From positions 18,994 through 28,424 of the forward strand of contig ARQR01000009.1 of assembly GCA_000384495.1 (NCBI GenBank): 9,431 bases of DNA, given 5' to 3'. Below, piece after piece: positions 6,973-9,431 of this stretch. Under the pieces are notes generated by a model. That model was given only the letters and a program-made list of their open reading frames with translations, searched no databases and was not told the origin of the DNA. The position numbers were made by a program, and so were the translations under genes. Position 1 is the first letter of the stretch. Every line of letters begins with the position of its first letter. This DNA is from an actinobacterium SCGC AAA015-D07 (GTDB lineage Bacteria > Actinomycetota > Acidimicrobiia > Actinomarinales > Actinomarinaceae).

Positions 6973-8127
6973 TTAAGCCTCTGTCGATTTTGGAGAAAAA
7001 ATTCTATAGAAAATTGGTGAAATTGTTGCAGTAAGTACAGCAAGCAATATAATCTGCTGCTCCAATGCTTTTGAAATAAGTTCCAGTTCTACACCAATTT
7101 CAGCCATAGCAATAATTAAGCTAAATCTTGCAGCTAATAAAAAACCTCCTGCTACTAATTGTCTAAATTTTATTTTTGAAAATATTAGAAATAGTGAGGG
7201 CACAATTTTAACAATGAGTGCAATTCCTAAAAGACTCAACACCTGAATATAAAATTCTGTATTTTTAAAAACTTCAATATCGTAATTTAATCCGATATTT
7301 ATAAAGAATATTGGAATCAGAAATCCATAGGAAAAACCTTTTAGGCTGTTTTCTAAACTTCCTCTATTTGGAAAAGTAAAGGCAAATAAAGTTCCTGCAA
7401 GAAAAGCACCTAATATATATTCAATATCGAACAACACAGCAACACCCACTAAAGTCAGCATTAAAGCTATTGAACTTCTAATGCCCATCTCCTCTGGGTC
7501 ATTACCATCAAACATTCTTGAAAATATTTGTGGGTTCCACCAAGCAACTCTTCGAATAATTCTAAGAATTAAAATTACAATTAAGAAATACAAAATTACA
7601 TTTAAGTTAGATAAAGAAAATCCTTCAGAGTGTTGTAAAGATGCAAAAACTGTTACTCCAATCAAAGTAAATATATCAGCTATCAAAGCAGACATAAAAA
7701 GTGACTGACCATAATTAGTTTTAATCGTATCATCACTTCTCAAAACAGTTATAACAATGTCGACACTTGTAGTACAAAGTACAAGTGCCAAAAATATTGG
7801 ATAATCTAGAGTAATTATCAAATAAAAAGATGTTGCAACAGTAGCAACATAGATTGCAAGAGGTATCGATAAAGTTTTCAAACCTTTTTCTCTAAATGTG
7901 TCTAGCTCTATTTCAAACCCAGACAAAAACATTAACAACATAAATCCAAATATTGCCAACCCAGATATAAATTCTGAAATCTTGACTATTCCCAAAACTG
8001 GCCCAACTAGTATTCCATATGCAATTTCTAAAACAATACTTGGAATGCTTATTCTTTGTGCAATAAGTGGCAATAAAAAAGCACCTAAAGAAATAATTAC
8101 AAGAGATAAAGCGTCAAAGTTTTCCAT
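6973..8127 (-). CDS. CPA2-family cation/proton antiporter (Na+/H+ exchanger domain)
   Basis: Membrane antiporter that would exchange Na+ or K+ for protons. The 384-residue protein is almost wholly hydrophobic, with about 12 membrane segments and no soluble C-terminal domain. Family marks include IPSIVLEIAYGILVGP (28-43), FLSGFEIEL (67-75) and the TTSVDIV stretch (119-125). The ALIADIFTL stretch carries Asp151, the likely ion-binding acid in a single-Asp arrangement. FLAGTLFAF (242-250), PIFFINIGLNYDI (272-284) and AARFSLIIAMAEIG (332-345, with Arg334) follow. A single Asp rather than an Asp-Asp pair resembles the K+/H+-type members such as KefC, but ion choice cannot be settled here. KefC carries its nucleotide-binding domain at its own C-terminus; here that domain is encoded by the preceding gene, whose stop overlaps this ATG as TAATG. 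The popT start follows the stop by 1 nt. Confidence 0.92.
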   Translation of the reverse strand: MENFDALSLVIISLGAFLLPLIAQRISIPSIVLEIAYGILVGPVLGIVKISEFISGLAIFGFMLLMFLSGFEIELDTFREKGLKTLSIPLAIYVATVATSFYLIITLDYPIFLALVLCTTSVDIVITVLRSDDTIKTNYGQSLFMSALIADIFTLIGVTVFASLQHSEGFSLSNLNVILYFLIVILILRIIRRVAWWNPQIFSRMFDGNDPEEMGIRSSIALMLTLVGVAVLFDIEYILGAFLAGTLFAFTFPNRGSLENSLKGFSYGFLIPIFFINIGLNYDIEVFKNTEFYIQVLSLLGIALIVKIVPSLFLIFSKIKFRQLVAGGFLLAARFSLIIAMAEIGVELELISKALEQQIILLAVLTATISPIFYRIFSPKSTEA

Positions 8128-9431
8128 TAATTAGGTATATATAAAACTGAAGATTTTGCATTCTGAAGAATAAACTCTGCAATCTTTTTACCTTGCCAAT
8201 TGGACTGACTAGTTTGACTAACAATTGAAAGATCAATTTTATCTGTAAAAGAAGAAAAGACTTTTGCTTCATTTCCTTCAGCATTGACAATCTCACACTG
8301 TACTTCATTAGATAATGCTAAATCTTGAATTCTTTCTGTGTTTTTATTTGATGTTGCTATATGTTCTGGTTGAAGAAACTTTGGTTGAGATATGTTTAAA
8401 GCTGTAACATCTGCAGATAAAGTTGAGGCTAAATCAAATGCTACATTGATAGGACTATTATCACTAAAATCATCACTGACAAGTATCCCTATTTTTTTAT
8501 ATGGGAATGAAGATCTCGAAAACAATAAAGGAATACTGTTTTTATTTGAAAAATTAATATATGTTTTTAATTTTGATTTTGTAATTTCTTTTTCATCAAA
8601 TGGTATCAATATAGTTCCTATAGAGAATGAATCTTTATTACTCTCAATTTCTTTAAGTAAGGATTTTTGTACATTATATAATTCAAAATCTTGATCCTTC
8701 ATGATCGCGTTATATGTATCTGTTTGATCTTCCTTTTGATCTGGAAATATATCTCCTGAAGTTAAAATTTCTAATTTATCTGCTTTTGTATTTCTAATGA
8801 AATATTCTGCTTCAGATAGATTTTTTAATTCATCTTCATTCTTAAGGAATACGGCAACATTTTTACCAAACTCAAGTGGAAATCTTGATTCAGAACCAGA
8901 AAATAAATTTATAACATTTGAGAAAGCTCCTGATTGTAAAACGATTGTTACAAGATCACCCGTCTCGAGCTCAGTATCACCATGAGGAATAACAACATTT
9001 CCTTTTCTTAACAGTGCTCCAACTATAAAAAAATCAGAACCTATATCTTTTAGTATTTTTCCTCTAGCAGGACTATCTGAGTTAATTTCAATTTCTATCG
9101 CCTCTGCTCTACCACCAGCAAATGCCTGGGAGACTACTCTTCTTGGTTCAAGTATGTGTTCTAATCTTCTTCCTATTAATACATCTGGGTCTACAACCTC
9201 AACATCTAAATCCTTATACTGCTGAGAATTTTTATCTTCATTAATTATTGAAGATAACCTGTAAATATTATTTTGTTTTGCAATTTTTAAAATTTCCAAA
9301 TTCACTTCATCATCATTAGTTAGCGTTACTAAAGCACTTGCATTTTCAATGCCTGCTTTTTTCAAAACAAGGGTTGAAGTCCCATCTCCTTGATATTTTT
9401 CTATTTGCCTATTTGGATTAAAATTTCTAAG
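8127..9431 (-). CDS. TrkA_N-TrkA_C protein with USP-like C-terminal region (5' end cut by right edge)
   Basis: Soluble regulatory subunit, probably of the antiporter encoded next. I see 434 residues; the frame is open to the window edge, so the Rossmann GxGxxG start is missing. The TTG at 9365 is internal, because upstream codons still match the family. YQGDGTSTLVLKKAGIENAS (13-32) and LTNDDEVNLEI (37-47) are the second half of a TrkA_N (RCK) fold that binds nucleotide. A TrkA_C ligand-binding domain follows (about 107-177). Residues 189-307 and 310-434 each look like a universal-stress-protein fold, the second clearer (KKIGILVSDDF at its start, SSVLYIP at its end). The second lacks the usual GxxG nucleotide motif, so it is likely degenerate. 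A TAATG overlap couples it to the antiporter. It might instead serve a K+ channel or Trk system, but none is seen. Confidence 0.87.
   Translation of the reverse strand, partial: LRNFNPNRQIEKYQGDGTSTLVLKKAGIENASALVTLTNDDEVNLEILKIAKQNNIYRLSSIINEDKNSQQYKDLDVEVVDPDVLIGRRLEHILEPRRVVSQAFAGGRAEAIEIEINSDSPARGKILKDIGSDFFIVGALLRKGNVVIPHGDTELETGDLVTIVLQSGAFSNVINLFSGSESRFPLEFGKNVAVFLKNEDELKNLSEAEYFIRNTKADKLEILTSGDIFPDQKEDQTDTYNAIMKDQDFELYNVQKSLLKEIESNKDSFSIGTILIPFDEKEITKSKLKTYINFSNKNSIPLLFSRSSFPYKKIGILVSDDFSDNSPINVAFDLASTLSADVTALNISQPKFLQPEHIATSNKNTERIQDLALSNEVQCEIVNAEGNEAKVFSSFTDKIDLSIVSQTSQSNWQGKKIAEFILQNAKSSVLYIPN

Noticed and set aside
8114..8308. 64-codon minus-strand frame overlapping the end of the TrkA-USP gene
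   Set aside because: It is an alternative frame inside a supported gene and has no family-like motif.
8392..8694. 100-codon plus-strand frame opposite the TrkA-USP gene (with similar short frames at 7481-7708, 7898-8134 and 8797-8985)
   Set aside because: All lie opposite well-supported coding sequence and show no recognisable domain; AT-rich genes often leave such frames.
9363..9365. TTG as the start of the TrkA-USP gene
   Set aside because: The frame continues to the window edge and the upstream codons (including YQGDGTSTLV) match the TrkA_N fold, so the gene is cut, not started, here.
1..9431. CRISPR array, tRNA/rRNA, insertion sequence or prophage
   Set aside because: I saw no regularly spaced repeats, no tRNA-like cloverleaf, no transposase motifs and no long terminal inverted repeats; nearly all sequence is covered by housekeeping-type genes.

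Overview
This AT-rich window holds two gene clusters that face each other and no mobile element, RNA gene or CRISPR array that I could find. The A+T bias, compact spacing, TTG starts and lipoprotein-type solute-binding protein suggest a small-genome free-living bacterium with a monoderm-like or lipoprotein-rich envelope. A low-GC marine actinobacterium (Actinomarinales-like) is my best guess, but I cannot settle the taxonomy by eye and a low-GC Chloroflexi relative is also possible.

Left half (1-5616) is a maltodextrin uptake and breakdown locus. On the minus strand, in transcription order, are an intracellular GH13 alpha-glycosidase (2093-4024), a MalE-type lipoprotein (701-2002) and the N-terminal third of the MalF permease, which runs off the left edge. 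Divergent from the GH13 gene on the plus strand is malQ (GH77 4-alpha-glucanotransferase), for which I move the start to a TTG at 4078. The 53-bp divergent gap carries face-to-face -10 boxes. The gap upstream of malE has a perfect TATAAT, a 14-bp palindrome with a central CG (possible LacI-type operator) and a second 20-bp palindrome over the -35 region. A GC-rich hairpin with a T-tract lies between malE and malF, a likely attenuator that lets MalE exceed the permease. MalE and MalF import maltodextrin, and the GH13 enzyme and MalQ process it in the cytoplasm; malG and an ATPase gene probably lie outside the window.

Right half (5613-9431) is a tightly packed minus-strand operon of at least five genes. 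In transcription order these are a TrkA_N/TrkA_C protein with a USP-like C-terminal part (5' end cut by the window), a CPA2-type cation/proton antiporter, a DUF368 membrane protein (PopT family, undecaprenyl-phosphate translocase), a 45-residue TatA that is easily missed, and a small lipoprotein cytochrome c. Junctions are a TAATG overlap, a 1-nt gap, a 19-nt gap and a 2-nt gap. The set reads as an ion/pH and envelope homeostasis module: a separately encoded nucleotide/stress-sensing subunit likely gates the antiporter, and the DUF368 family is known for alkaline-dependent function.

The two clusters end tail to tail, with the stop codons of malQ and the cytochrome gene overlapping. There is no gene-free stretch over 300 bases.
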